Made by a program: the position numbers and the translations under genes. A DNA stretch of 64,000 nt. It comes from Stenotrophomonas sp. 704A1 (GTDB taxonomy: Bacteria > Pseudomonadota > Gammaproteobacteria > Xanthomonadales > Xanthomonadaceae). The DNA lies in assembly GCF_030549525.1 (NCBI RefSeq), contig NZ_CP130831.1:2815501-2879500 (forward strand), in the 5' to 3' direction. This document shows, one piece after another, positions 1 to 10,550 of this stretch. Below the pieces are notes generated by a model, which saw nothing but the letters and a program-made list of their open reading frames with translations, searched no databases and had not been told where the DNA came from. Position 1 is the stretch's first letter; every line of letters begins with the position of its first letter.

Positions 1-612
1 CGCATCGAGCCTGCGCACTCCAACCACTTCGGCTGCGCTGTAACCGAGCAGACGCTGCGCCCCGGTATTGAACAGCGTGATGATGCCGTCGTTGCCGGTG
101 GCGATCACCGCCACTTCGTCGGACGCATCGACCACCGCCTGCAGGCGCTGCCGCATCTCCGCGGCATCCTGGCGCGCCTGCTGCAGCTCGGTGACATCGG
201 CATGGGCGCCGGCCATCCACAGCGGCCGCCCCTGGCCATCCCATTCGAACACCCGGCCACGATCATGGATCCAGATCCAGCGGCCGTTCTTGTGGCGCAT
301 CCGCAGCAGGCACGCGTAGTTGTCGGAGCGGCCGTCGAAGTGCTCCTGCAGCGCCGCATCGGAGAGCGCCAGGTCGTCCGGATGCACCAGCGCGATGAAG
401 GTCTTCTGGCAGATCGGCTCCAGTTCGTCCAGCCGGTAGCCGACGATTTCAGCCCAGCGGGCATTGACCCGCATCTGCCCGCTCTGGACATTCCATTCCC
501 AGGTACCCGCCGCCGTTCCCTCGATGATCATCGCCAGCCGCCGACGCTCCTCGGCCAGTTCCTGCAGGCGGTGCTCCAGCAGCGGATCGTGCGCGGTGTC
601 GTGGCCGGCCAT
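1..612 (-). CDS. PAS-domain sensor/signalling protein, C-terminal part outside window
   Basis: The frame opens at ATG 612 and runs off the left edge, so only the first 204 residues are visible. After a short charged helix (LEHRLQELAEERRRL) comes a PAS domain with typical elements: TWEWNV, RWAEIVGY, HPDDL, and a PAC segment with RMRHKNGRWIWI and DVTELQQAR. A second PAS domain begins near residue 155 (VVDASDEVAVIAT). Tandem PAS domains usually precede a histidine kinase, a GGDEF/EAL module or a chemoreceptor output, and the visible part does not tell which. No transmembrane segment precedes the first PAS, so sensing is probably cytoplasmic. The PAS assignment is firm; the output function is unknown. 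Confidence 0.75.
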   Translation of the reverse strand, partial: MAGHDTAHDPLLEHRLQELAEERRRLAMIIEGTAAGTWEWNVQSGQMRVNARWAEIVGYRLDELEPICQKTFIALVHPDDLALSDAALQEHFDGRSDNYACLLRMRHKNGRWIWIHDRGRVFEWDGQGRPLWMAGAHADVTELQQARQDAAEMRQRLQAVVDASDEVAVIATGNDGIITLFNTGAQRLLGYSAAEVVGVRRLDA

Positions 613-782
613 CAGCGGTTCCCCCTGCGGGCACAGGGGGGCGCGGCCGGCGGCAAGCTGCCGCAACCGTGTCCGATCCGAGCGGATGGTGCTGGCGTCA
701 TGGCCTCCCCGGCGACAGCGGGGTGGCCCAGTGGCTCCCCCTTCCAGCGCAAGTGTGCGCATTGCCGGGGAACAACGACAAG

Positions 783-813
783 TCCCCCCTTGCGGCGTGG
801 CCGAAAGGGGGGA
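783..813 (-). terminator. hairpin at the 3' end of tex
   Basis: A TCCCCCCTT-GCGGC arm is followed after three bases by a GCCG-AAAGGGGGGA arm, directly downstream of the tex stop codon on the minus strand. The sequence after it is only moderately T-rich, so it may be a Rho-independent terminator of moderate strength. Confidence 0.5.
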
Positions 814-821
814 AGGCTGCC

Positions 822-3218
<2,397 letters not shown>

Positions 3219-3422
3219 TGCTTCCGGCCTGGGCCGCATTACGGGAAAGGCCCATTCTTGCAATGCGCAGCCGGCAGGGACAAGGCGTTGACAGGGGGAC
3301 GGTTCAGCGGGCAGGTCCGGAGTGGACGCCGGCATCCTGGCAGGGGGGCTCGGACGGGCCCCGGGCTGGGATGCCGGCGCGGGCGCGCGATGGTGGGCGC
3401 GCCCTGCCGCGTATTGCGAAGG

Positions 3423-3638
3423 TCAGCGGTAGTGGCGGGCGGCACGCTGCATGACGATGTCGTCACGCAGGCTCTCCAGCGCCATCAGGCGGACCTTGCC
3501 GACACCCTGCAGTTCCATGAACCGCTCCGTGTAGAACTCCGGCCCCAGCGCGGTATCGGCGCGGGATTTGCTGAAGCCGTAGGGCACCACGCCCTTCTCG
3601 CCATCCTTGCTACCACCGACATAAAGAACGATTGCCAT
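3423..3638 (-). CDS. small conserved-looking hypothetical protein (71 aa)
   Basis: A 71-residue protein starting MAIVLYVGGSKDGEKG and ending in a basic ARHYR tail. It has no signal peptide or membrane segment and a mixed charge pattern typical of a folded cytoplasmic domain. ATG 3638 is preceded on the minus strand by a GGAGG-like purine stretch (GGAGGAAGAC), which supports translation. Codon use matches the neighbours. I do not recognise the family and assign no function. Confidence 0.6.
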   Translation of the reverse strand: MAIVLYVGGSKDGEKGVVPYGFSKSRADTALGPEFYTERFMELQGVGKVRLMALESLRDDIVMQRAARHYR

Positions 3639-3833
3639 GTGATGTCTTCCTCCAAATTGCTACTGCGTACTGCACACGATGAGCGATGCTGCGAGCTCAT
3701 CGAGGGAGAGCTTACCGCGTCGAACCTGACTGGAACGTCACGAAGGCTAATGACGATCGGTTGCATGCAGATGACGGCGGAATCGCAGCAGAATGCTTAC
3801 GGATCTTTAACTTGCGGCTAACGAATCGGGGGT

Positions 3834-4427
3834 TTCCAGCCAACGGCCAGCCCCTCGTGGCTTGGTCGCGAAATGCGCTTCATGTGATTGGGTCGGTCGG
3901 GGTGGGTTCGCGGGACACGCCGTAAACCCCCCTCCGGGGTCCGGCCCAGCCGCTGGCGGCTGTGCGTTCGGGCGCTTGCGAAGCAGTGCTTCGCAACCAA
4001 AGCCCCCTCACCCATGGGGGATCGATGGCGCCATCCATGGCGCCAACGGTCCCGCGAACCCACCCCGACCGACCCCCGACGGTTTTCGGGCACGTCCAGC
4101 CACGGAAAAGAAAAAGAAGATCAAAAGCAAAAGCAGCCTGGCCGGCTGCTTTGTTGCTTCCTGTAGAGCCAAGCCATGCTCGGCTCATGAGCAAGCGCAG
4201 CGCGCGACCCGCTTTTGCTGTTCTTTATTCTCTTCAGTGGCTTGGCGCGCACGGAAATTGTCAGCGGCCGGGTGGGTGGGGCTGGCGGGGTATCCGCGGC
4301 ATGGATGCCGCGGCTAAGCCCCCATGGACGGGTTCACGGCGTCCCCGCCAGCCCCACCCACCCGGCCAGCCCCCAGGAAGCAGGCATTCAACGACCAAGC
4401 CACGAGGGGCTGCGCCGTTGGCTGGAA
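3834..4427. repeat. composite nested inverted-repeat element, no coding capacity
   Basis: This fills most of the 790-base gap between 3639 and 4428. Outer arms at 3834-3868 and 4392-4427 are near-perfect inverted copies (35 and 36 bases, differing at one or two positions). Inside are two independent long hairpins: 3890-3916 pairs perfectly with 4049-4075 (27 bases), and 4266-4290 pairs perfectly with 4343-4367 (25 bases). Smaller palindromes lie between them, such as GGCGCCATCCATGGCGCC. Open frames inside are low-complexity and read equally on both strands, so I call none. It could be a non-autonomous mobile element or an extended intergenic repeat; no transposase or clear target duplication is visible. 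The stretch 3639-3833 holds only the upstream region of the small gene ending at 3638. Confidence 0.75.
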
Positions 4428-4428
4428 C

Positions 4429-4908
4429 CTACGGCCACCAGCCATGCCCGAACCGGGCGTAATGATCGGCCGCGCGCTCGAACGGGTTGCGCGCACTCAC
4501 CCCGCCGCACAGCAGGTACACCGGCAGGTACAGCGGACCCAGCACCAGGTACTGGTAGACGTGGGCGCGTTCGTGGTCATCCAGCCGGATCAGTGGCTCC
4601 ACGCACCACCCGGCCTGGTGCGCATAGGTGCGGCAGGACATTCCCAGGTCGTGCCCGGTATGCAGGATCACATTGCCCAGCGTGATCGCCCCGCCCGGTC
4701 CCCACGGCCAATGGTCGAACACCACCGCACAATCGCGGGCGCTCCAGCGCATCCGGGCGCCCGCCAGCACACCCGCCAGCCCGCCGAGCAGGCCGATCAG
4801 GGAATTGGGCAGCGTCCATGCCGCGCCCAGCACCTGCAGCGCGCGCAGCCAGAACGGCGCGGGGCCTGGTACGGCGTTCAATCGGCCTCGTTGGGGATCA
4901 GCAGCCAC
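4429..4908 (-). CDS. conserved hypothetical protein with HERAH motif
   Basis: Encodes up to 159 residues with a hydrophobic N-terminal stretch (LIGLLGGLAGVLAGA), a central domain and a striking DDHERAHVYQY segment followed by a hydrophobic run (LVLGPLYLPVYLLCGG) and NPFERAADHYA. HERAH followed by a downstream E/D resembles an inactive or minimal metallopeptidase-like HExxH arrangement, but I cannot assign activity. The first start at 4908 overlaps the upstream PspC gene by 31 bases. A TTG at 4881 would give a 4-base TTGA overlap with that gene's stop and is an attractive alternative. The two genes are probably co-transcribed. Confidence 0.7.
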   Translation of the reverse strand: MAADPQRGRLNAVPGPAPFWLRALQVLGAAWTLPNSLIGLLGGLAGVLAGARMRWSARDCAVVFDHWPWGPGGAITLGNVILHTGHDLGMSCRTYAHQAGWCVEPLIRLDDHERAHVYQYLVLGPLYLPVYLLCGGVSARNPFERAADHYARFGHGWWP

Positions 4909-5081
4909 AGCAGCAGATAGACCAGGATGCCGGGGAACGCGGCCGAGGCCAGCGAAATCACCACATACAGCACCCGCACCAGGGTCGGGTTCCAGCCGAA
5001 CCGATGGGCGATACCGCCCATCACCCCGGCGATCATGCGGTCATTCAGTGAACGCGACAGCGTGCGTGGCACGGTACTCAT
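4878..5081 (-). CDS. PspC domain-containing small membrane protein
   Basis: A 67-residue protein starting MSTVPRTLSRSL. It contains the PspC signature: a positively charged lead, AGVMGGIAHRFGWNPTLVRV, and one hydrophobic segment (ISLASAAFPGILVYLLLWLL) before a short polar end (IPNEAD). PspC-domain proteins sit in the inner membrane and are often linked to phage-shock-type envelope stress, but stand-alone copies like this one are common and mostly uncharacterised. ATG 5081 was chosen because the upstream in-frame extension to 5210 is not PspC-like. It is followed by, and overlaps, the 4429-4908 gene. Confidence 0.88.
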   Translation of the reverse strand: MSTVPRTLSRSLNDRMIAGVMGGIAHRFGWNPTLVRVLYVVISLASAAFPGILVYLLLWLLIPNEAD

Positions 5082-5131
5082 GGCGGCAGCTCCCGCTGGA
5101 CAGGTTGCGCCTACTGTAGCGCCGGCCATGT

Positions 5132-5503
5132 CTACGGCGTGCGTTGCCGCAGCGCCTTCAGGCGCGCGCCGAACCAGGCCGCTGCGGTCTGCTCCGGCTG
5201 CCCCGGGCATTGGATGCGGTAGGGCTTGCCACTCATGCTGCTCTGGCTGGCCGCACGCTCGATGAACTGCTCAGCGCTGTCCACCCTGTTCTTCTTCAGC
5301 AGGTAATCGTACTTGCGCTGCAGGTGCGCGCGCGCATCGCTGCCGTCGTGCCAGGTGCCATTGCGCTGGAAACGGCATGGGGAGCCGTCCAGGCTGGAGA
5401 TCAACTGCGCGATCTCACTACGCGCCTCGGCACTGGGGGCCGCGTGGGCGAACGGCGCGGCCAGCAGCAGCGCGGCAGATACCATCAGAATCCGTTGCGA
5501 CAT
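5132..5503 (-). CDS. DUF5329 family exported protein
   Basis: A 123-residue protein with a clear Sec signal peptide (MSQRILMVSAALLLAAPFAHA, cleavage after AHA) followed by a small helical domain. That domain carries ISSLDGSPCRFQRNGTWHD, ARAHLQRKYDYLL, SAEQFIERAASQSSMSGKPY and IQCPGQ, the pattern of the DUF5329 family. Two cysteines could form a disulfide in the periplasm. The function of the family is not known. It stands between the PspC gene and the PHA synthase genes, separated from each by about 50 bases. Confidence 0.85.
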   Translation of the reverse strand: MSQRILMVSAALLLAAPFAHAAPSAEARSEIAQLISSLDGSPCRFQRNGTWHDGSDARAHLQRKYDYLLKKNRVDSAEQFIERAASQSSMSGKPYRIQCPGQPEQTAAAWFGARLKALRQRTP

Positions 5504-5555
5504 CGTGGCCTCCAGGCCGTCGGGCAGGCGGGATCTTACCGCAGCGGATCGATCC

Positions 5556-6623
5556 TCACGCCTCGCGGGCCTTCAGCCAGCCATCGATGGTGGCCGGCAC
5601 TTCGCGCTGCGCACGCCCGGACACATAGATGCCGATGTGCCCGCCGCGGAAACTGGATTCGGTGTAGTCCTCGGTGCCCAGGCGCCCGCGCATCGCGCGC
5701 GACGCATCCGGCGGGACCAGATGGTCCTGCTCGGCGTAGAGGTTCAGTACCGGCAACGTCACCTGTGACAGGTCCACCGCTTCCTCGCCGATCCGCACCG
5801 TGCCGTTGATCAGCCCGTTGCCCTGGTAGAACTGCTTGATGAACTCACGGAAGGCCTCGCCCGCCAGGTCCGGCGAATCGAAGATCCACTTTTCCATGCG
5901 CAGGAAATCCTCCAGCGCGGCCCGGTCATCGAGGATGTCCAGCAGGCCGACGTACTTCTGCACGTTCAGGCGGAACGGCTTGAGCATCAGGTAGCTGGCG
6001 TTCATCAGGTCGGCCGGGATGTTGCCCAGCGTGTCCACCAGCAGGTCCACGTCCACCTGCCGCGCCCAGTGCGAGAGCATGTTGTCGGCGGTGTGGAAGT
6101 CGACCGGCGTGACCATGGTGATCAGATTGCCCAGCTTGCGCCGGCGCAGCGCCGCATAGCACAGGGCAAACACGCCGCCCTGGCAGATCCCGAGCAGATC
6201 GACCGGAACACCGCTGCGCGCACGCAGCGCATCCACCGCGCCGTCGATGTAGCGCAGCAGGTAGTCCTCCAGGGTCTGGAAACGCTCGGAGCGGTCCGGG
6301 TAGCCCCAGTCCAGCACGTAGACGTCCTGGCCCAGGGCCAGCAGCTTCTGCACCAGCGAACGGTCGGCCTGCAGGTCGACCATGTACGGCCGGTTGACCA
6401 GGGCATAGACGATCAGCAGGGGCGTGCGCCGGGTCGGCGCCTGTTCGCCGACGAAGCGGTACAGCACCACCTTGCCATCGCGCCACACTTCCTCGCGGGC
6501 GGTCACGCCGTAGTCGACGTCCTCCACCTGCGGCAGCAGCTTCAGCCCTTCCATCAGCTTGCGCTGCATGGCCAGGGTCTCCTGCATCAGGTCATCGGCG
6601 TTGAAACCCAGCGGTCCTTTCAT
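5556..6623 (-). CDS. phaC: class III poly(3-hydroxyalkanoate) synthase subunit PhaC
   Basis: A 355-residue alpha/beta-hydrolase-fold polymerase that joins (R)-3-hydroxyacyl-CoA units into polyhydroxyalkanoate at the granule surface. The lipase-box-like GICQGG holds the catalytic Cys (about residue 147); the Asp of EQDHLVPP and the His of RGGHIGIYV complete the triad. The length of about 355 residues and the paired phaE gene mark the class III (two-subunit) type rather than the longer class I/II enzymes. The stop of phaE lies only 3 bases upstream of the ATG, so the two are translationally coupled in the order phaE-phaC. Confidence 0.95.
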   Translation of the reverse strand: MKGPLGFNADDLMQETLAMQRKLMEGLKLLPQVEDVDYGVTAREEVWRDGKVVLYRFVGEQAPTRRTPLLIVYALVNRPYMVDLQADRSLVQKLLALGQDVYVLDWGYPDRSERFQTLEDYLLRYIDGAVDALRARSGVPVDLLGICQGGVFALCYAALRRRKLGNLITMVTPVDFHTADNMLSHWARQVDVDLLVDTLGNIPADLMNASYLMLKPFRLNVQKYVGLLDILDDRAALEDFLRMEKWIFDSPDLAGEAFREFIKQFYQGNGLINGTVRIGEEAVDLSQVTLPVLNLYAEQDHLVPPDASRAMRGRLGTEDYTESSFRGGHIGIYVSGRAQREVPATIDGWLKAREA

Positions 6624-6626
6624 GGC

Positions 6627-7712
6627 TCAGGACTTCCGCGGGGTGCTGCGCGGCGCAGCCTTGCCGGCCGGCGCCTTGCGCGCGCTGGCACGCGTTGCCG
6701 GTTCAGCCTTCTTCGCCGCCTTCTTCGCCGCCGCGCGGGTCGACGCCTTGCGCGCGGCCGGCTTCACGTTCGCCGGTGCCGGTTGCGCCACCGGATCCAC
6801 CGCAGGGCTGGCAGCCAGCATCGCGACCTGGGCCTGCAGCCGGCGCAGGCTGCGCTCCAGCTCGGCGATGCGGCGGTGCGCGGCATCCATTTCGGTGCGG
6901 GTCGGCAGACCGATGCGTTCGCTCATCTGTTCCACCTCACGCTGCAGGCCGGCGCGCAGGCGCATCTGTGCATTGCCCAGCGAGGCATACACCTGCTGGA
7001 ATGGTTCGGACATGGCGACCTTGGCGTAGGCCTCTTCGGCCACTTCGATCCACAGGTCGAACATCGCCCGCGCACTGGTCAGCTGGCTGCCCGGCTGCTC
7101 GTGCTGGGCCAGACGCTGCTCGAACAGGTCGAACGCTTCGTCCAGCGCCTGCTGGATCTGCTCGACGTAGGCCCGCGAATGGCGCTGGTACTCTTCCTGC
7201 GCGCGCAGCAGGGCCTGCCAGCGCGCCTGGTGCTCACGCCCGGGGCCGAAGGCCGGGCTCTGCAGCCACGGGCCGGCCTGCAGCTGGAACTGCTGCAGCC
7301 ACGCGGCGAACTCAGGCACGGCGGCGCCGGCATGGGTGCTGCCACGGGCGCCCTGCAGCATCCACTGCAACATGCCGTCGCCCTGCCCCTTCACTGCCTC
7401 GCGCCACGCCTGGGCAACCTCGGCACTGCTGGCGTCGCGGCCGGCGAAGCGCGCAGCCACTTCCTGCATGGTGCCGTACCAGCTGCCGGCCTGTTCGCGG
7501 AACCGCCGCACGGCGTCTTCCGGCGCGCCGCTGCCGTGCTCGGGAAGCAGCTGACCCCACCAGTCGAACAGGTGCTGCCAGCTGCCCGGATCAGCGCCGG
7601 CGGGCGCGCCGGGAACCGCAGCATGGCGCAGCGCATCCCCCCAGGCGCCGAAGTACTGCCGGGCCAGGTTCTCGAAATCGCTGCTGCCTGCATCGTGGCT
7701 CGAGCCGGTCAT
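6627..7712 (-). CDS. phaE: class III PHA synthase subunit PhaE with basic Ala/Lys tail
   Basis: A 361-residue helical partner required for activity of class III PhaC. The N-terminus (DFENLARQYFGAWGDALRHA) and the central stretch (MFDLWIEVAEEAYAKVAMSEPFQQVYASLGNAQMRLR, given here as two adjoining motifs: MFDLWIEVAEEAYAK and FQQVYASLGNAQMRL) are typical, followed by a coiled coil (RIAELERSLRRLQAQVAML). Unusually for a PhaE core, the last 55 or so residues are an Ala/Lys/Arg/Pro-rich tail with repeated AAKKA and RKA units, resembling histone H1-like tails of granule-associated proteins such as PhaF or PhaM. The tail could bind nucleic acid or the granule surface; this is inference. Confidence 0.93.
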   Translation of the reverse strand: MTGSSHDAGSSDFENLARQYFGAWGDALRHAAVPGAPAGADPGSWQHLFDWWGQLLPEHGSGAPEDAVRRFREQAGSWYGTMQEVAARFAGRDASSAEVAQAWREAVKGQGDGMLQWMLQGARGSTHAGAAVPEFAAWLQQFQLQAGPWLQSPAFGPGREHQARWQALLRAQEEYQRHSRAYVEQIQQALDEAFDLFEQRLAQHEQPGSQLTSARAMFDLWIEVAEEAYAKVAMSEPFQQVYASLGNAQMRLRAGLQREVEQMSERIGLPTRTEMDAAHRRIAELERSLRRLQAQVAMLAASPAVDPVAQPAPANVKPAARKASTRAAAKKAAKKAEPATRASARKAPAGKAAPRSTPRKS

Positions 7713-7734
7713 GGCGCGTCTCCGCAGTGCGGGA

Positions 7735-8349
7735 TCATGGCTTGGGAATACGCAGGGTCTTGCTGATCATCAGCGACCCGGACAGGGCAAACAGCAGCAC
7801 CAGCGGATGCAGCTGCCACGGACCCAGCTGCCACTGCCCCAGCCACAGATCGTGGCCGATGGCGTCGGTACCTGCCGCGATGGCCAGCACGATCACCAGC
7901 GCCAGGCTGGTCGGAATCGGCGTGCCCTCGAAGTACTTCACCTTGCCCTCGTCGCCGGACATCGCTTCGGCGGTGACGTTGTAGCGGGCCAGGCGGCTGA
8001 CGCCGCAGCAGACGAAATAGCTCAGCACCAGCCAGTCCCAGCCACCCTGCATGCCACAGGCATAGGCCAGCGCGGCCGGTGCCACGCCGAACGAGATCAC
8101 GTCGGACAGCGAGTCCAGTTCACGCCCAAGGGTGGAGCTGGATTTGCGCCAGCGCGCGATGCGGCCATCGAGCGCATCGAAGATGAACGCCAGCGGGATC
8201 AACGCCATGCCAAACAGCAGGTAGCCGCGCTCGCCATCCTGCAGGAAGCGCATCGCCGCGAACACCGCACCCGTGCCGCAGAAGGCGTTGGCCAGGGTGA
8301 ACCAGTCTGCCAGCTGGAACTCGCGCAGCATCGAGAAGTGACGTTTCAT
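7735..8349 (-). CDS. pssA: CDP-diacylglycerol--serine O-phosphatidyltransferase
   Basis: A 204-residue integral membrane enzyme that makes phosphatidylserine from CDP-diacylglycerol and L-serine, the first step toward phosphatidylethanolamine. The CDP-alcohol phosphotransferase motif is complete: DGRIAR at about residues 60-65 followed by GRELDSLSD, matching DGxxARx(7-8)GxxxDxxxD. Several hydrophobic segments follow, including LVIVLAIAAG and LHPLVLLFALSGSLMI. Length and motif placement fit the PssA type II branch. It ends 22 bases upstream of phaE on the same strand, but the functional link to PHA is not obvious. Confidence 0.93.
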   Translation of the reverse strand: MKRHFSMLREFQLADWFTLANAFCGTGAVFAAMRFLQDGERGYLLFGMALIPLAFIFDALDGRIARWRKSSSTLGRELDSLSDVISFGVAPAALAYACGMQGGWDWLVLSYFVCCGVSRLARYNVTAEAMSGDEGKVKYFEGTPIPTSLALVIVLAIAAGTDAIGHDLWLGQWQLGPWQLHPLVLLFALSGSLMISKTLRIPKP

Positions 8350-8510
8350 GGGGTCTCACGGGCCATCAAGGCCCACAGGGTACCGCGTGCACCGCCGCAG
8401 GCAACAGCAGGCGCGGCCCGTCGCCTTCACCCATCGCTCACCGGTCGTCACCAGCGGTGAATTTTTAGCCACCCATCTTGACAGCCTAGGGGGGTGGAGC
8501 CTGCCGCCGC

Positions 8511-8556
8511 TTATCCACAAAGTTGCCCACGCGTAATCCACACCCCCTGTGGACAA
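8511..8556. promoter_or_regulatory. cluster of three DnaA-box-like 9-mers
   Basis: In the 345-base gap between pssA and the methyltransferase (8350-8694) there is a perfect TTATCCACA at 8511-8519, a TAATCCACA at 8534-8542 and an inverted TTGTCCACA at 8548-8556. The latter two each differ by one base from the DnaA consensus. No dnaA, dnaN or gyrB lies nearby, so this is unlikely to be oriC. It could be a DnaA-binding regulatory or titration site. The rest of the gap shows no gene. Confidence 0.5.
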
Positions 8557-8694
8557 CCAGATCTCACCGACTGCGACGCTGGCCATTTCCTCATCACCCT
8601 ATGCCGGGGTTTTCCTACTTCCCAAGCCACTCGAGCGGCGCTATGGTCACCGGCGGACCCGCCGCCGCCACGTCCGATTTCCTACCGACGGACG

Positions 8695-9345
8695 ATGTCG
8701 ATGCTGGATGCACACACCCTGGCCGCGCAGCTGCGGCAGCCCCATGGCGAGGCCGCGCTGGCGGTCGGCGAGTCGATGAACCGCAGCAATGGCGCGCTCA
8801 ACCAGGCGGCGATCACGCTGCTGGCAGTCTCGACCGGCGAGCAGGTGCTGGAGATCGGCCCCGGCAATGCCGCCTTCGCCCCGCTGTTGCTGCAGGCCAG
8901 CGGCAGCCGCTATCAGGGCATCGAATGGTCAGCGGCGATGGTCGATGCCGGCAACCGGCGGCTGCGGGATGCCGGGCTGGCGGACCGCGCCAGCGTGCAC
9001 GCCGGCGACGCCCATGCCCTGCCCCTGCCCGAGGCCAGCGTCGACGCCGCGCTGGCGGTCAACACCCTGTACTTCTGGCCCAACCTGTCTCCGGTGCTGG
9101 ACGAGGTGGCACGGGTGCTGCGCCACGGCGGCCGCCTGTGCCTGGCCTTCGGCGATGCCGGCTTCATGCGCAGCCTGCCGTTTGCCGCCGGCTTCCACCT
9201 GCATGATCTGGATGCCGTTGAACGGGCGCTGCGGGTATCCGGCTTCACCGTCTCGGCCTGGCGCGCGCACCGCGAAATGGCCGAGGGCAACGATGGCCAG
9301 GCTCGCGAGAAGCATTTCCACCTGCTGCTGGCGCACCGGCGCTGA
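8695..9345 (+). CDS. class I SAM-dependent methyltransferase
   Basis: A 216-residue cytoplasmic protein with the Rossmann-fold methyltransferase pattern: motif I VLEIGPGNAAFAPLLL binds S-adenosylmethionine, followed by YQGIEWSAAMVDAGNRR, a motif II-like ASVDAALAVNTLYFW, and LDEVARVLRHGGRLCLAF. This is the Methyltransf_11 subtype, whose substrates range from quinones to small metabolites, so the substrate here is unknown. ATG 8695 is preferred over upstream in-frame starts because the earlier translated part is not conserved-looking and overlaps the DnaA-box cluster. A nearby ATG at 8701 is also possible. Confidence 0.85.
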   Translation: MSMLDAHTLAAQLRQPHGEAALAVGESMNRSNGALNQAAITLLAVSTGEQVLEIGPGNAAFAPLLLQASGSRYQGIEWSAAMVDAGNRRLRDAGLADRASVHAGDAHALPLPEASVDAALAVNTLYFWPNLSPVLDEVARVLRHGGRLCLAFGDAGFMRSLPFAAGFHLHDLDAVERALRVSGFTVSAWRAHREMAEGNDGQAREKHFHLLLAHRR

Positions 9346-9369
9346 ACCGCTCGGCCGGGTGTGGCCCGG

Positions 9370-9858
9370 TCAGAGCCGGCTGTACGACCAGCTCTGCATG
9401 CGCCCATCCCGGTAGGGCATCACCCCGTGGAACGGGCGCGGGTCCGCGTCGAACACCAGCGGCAGGAAGTTGCGGTCGCCCTCCCACATCGGCAGCTGGT
9501 CGAGCTTGTCCACGTCCACCCATTCCAGGGTGCCTTCGTGATTGCCGCCATGCGGGGTACCTTCGAAGCTGTCGATGACGAACACGAAACCGAACCAGTC
9601 CTCGCCGTGCTTTCCGAAGCCAGGCCAGCTGAGGGTGCCGCGCAGGCGCATGGCAGTACAGTCGATTCCGGCTTCTTCGGCGATCTCGCGGCGCATGCCG
9701 GCGGCCACGTCTTCGCTCGGTTCGACCTTGCCGCCCAGGCCGTTGTACTTGCCCAGATGGTGGTCGCCGGGCCGGGTGTTGCGGTGGATCATCAGTACCT
9801 GTCGGCGGTCGGGCGAGAGCACGTAGCCCAGGGTGGCGATGATCGGCGTATACGGCAT
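9370..9858 (-). CDS. Nudix hydrolase (MutT-like)
   Basis: A 162-residue hydrolase with a complete Nudix box, GGKVEPSEDVAAGMRRE followed by IAEEAGI, matching GX5EX7REUXEEXGU. The preceding segment (QVLMIHRNTRPGDHHLGKYNGLGG) and the C-terminal FHGVMPYRDGRMQSWSY resemble 8-oxo-dGTP diphosphatase-type members that sanitise the nucleotide pool, though the substrate cannot be read from sequence alone. It lies 40 bases downstream of the DUF1249 gene on the same strand and is probably co-transcribed with it. Confidence 0.88.
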   Translation of the reverse strand: MPYTPIIATLGYVLSPDRRQVLMIHRNTRPGDHHLGKYNGLGGKVEPSEDVAAGMRREIAEEAGIDCTAMRLRGTLSWPGFGKHGEDWFGFVFVIDSFEGTPHGGNHEGTLEWVDVDKLDQLPMWEGDRNFLPLVFDADPRPFHGVMPYRDGRMQSWSYSRL

Positions 9859-9898
9859 GAGCGGGTCCGGCGGCGGGTCAGCCCCCGATTATGGACGA

Positions 9899-10417
9899 TC
9901 ACCGCACCAGCGACAGGCGCCGGTCGCCGCCGGCGCCGGCGCCGGCGATGCCGTCCGGGTCGCGCCGCAGGGTCGCCACGCCATGCCCGCGTTCGGCCAG
10001 GTACTCCAGCCATTTGCCGAGGAAGGTGTTCATGCGCATGCGATGGCTGATCAGTTCCGCCGGTGGCGGGTACAGGCCCATGGTGTCCTGCCAGCGACGA
10101 CCGACATAGCAGTGGGTGGTTTCGGCCTGCCGCGCGTCCCGGTACAGGCGCACATAGGCCGACGGATCGGGCTCGCCGGTGACCGGGTCGGCCAGATCGT
10201 AGGTCAGCCGCAGCTCCACCGTGTAGCGGTGGCACTCGATCACGTCCAGGCGCACGTCCAGGCCGTCCCCCACCGAGGACACATAGCTTCCGGCAACCAG
10301 CTCGGCCGGGGCGAACAGACGCACCAGATGGCGGTAGTTCTCCGCGTACAGGCCCATGAGCCAGCTCAGCCGGCTCAGGCGGGGAATACGTTCGGTACGG
10401 GGCAAGGCTCGGGCCAT
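9899..10417 (-). CDS. DUF1249 domain-containing protein
   Basis: A 172-residue cytoplasmic protein with the DUF1249 (YqiB-like) pattern: [21 protein letters not shown] (core [12 protein letters not shown]), [30 protein letters not shown] and [11 protein letters not shown]. Members are widespread in gammaproteobacteria next to Nudix hydrolases and cpdA-type genes; the biochemical role is unknown. The last 25 residues, Gly/Ala-rich and then basic, look disordered. The gene precedes the Nudix gene with a short gap. Confidence 0.85.
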   Translation of the reverse strand: MARALPRTERIPRLSRLSWLMGLYAENYRHLVRLFAPAELVAGSYVSSVGDGLDVRLDVIECHRYTVELRLTYDLADPVTGEPDPSAYVRLYRDARQAETTHCYVGRRWQDTMGLYPPPAELISHRMRMNTFLGKWLEYLAERGHGVATLRRDPDGIAGAGAGGDRRLSLVR

Positions 10418-10520
10418 GGGTCGATCCTACACGTTGGCCCTTCAACGTGGGGACGGATGGGCCCCGGCCAAAGGGCGGCATTCAACCGTCGCCGGGCATG
10501 GGCACCCGTTTTCCGGCCCG

Positions 10521-10544
10521 GTAGCGCCGGGCCATGCCCGGCGG
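10521..10544. repeat. SMAG palindromic repeat, single copy
   Basis: GTAGCGCCGGGCC-ATG-CCCGGCGG has the GTAG head and GC-rich palindrome of the S. maltophilia GTAG family. It lies just after the ppsR stop codon, where it may act as a transcript-end hairpin. Confidence 0.8.
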
Positions 10545-10550
10545 ATGCGG

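Noticed and set aside
3704..3719. GAGAGCTTACCGCG shared with 27444-27457
   Set aside because: A single 14-base match at unrelated places with no extended similarity; likely coincidence.
3834..4427. Possible insertion sequence bounded by inverted repeats
   Set aside because: There is no transposase frame inside; it is kept as a repeat element only.
8511..8556. Chromosomal origin of replication
   Set aside because: No dnaA, dnaN, gyrB, parAB or AT-rich unwinding element lies nearby; only the box cluster is reported.
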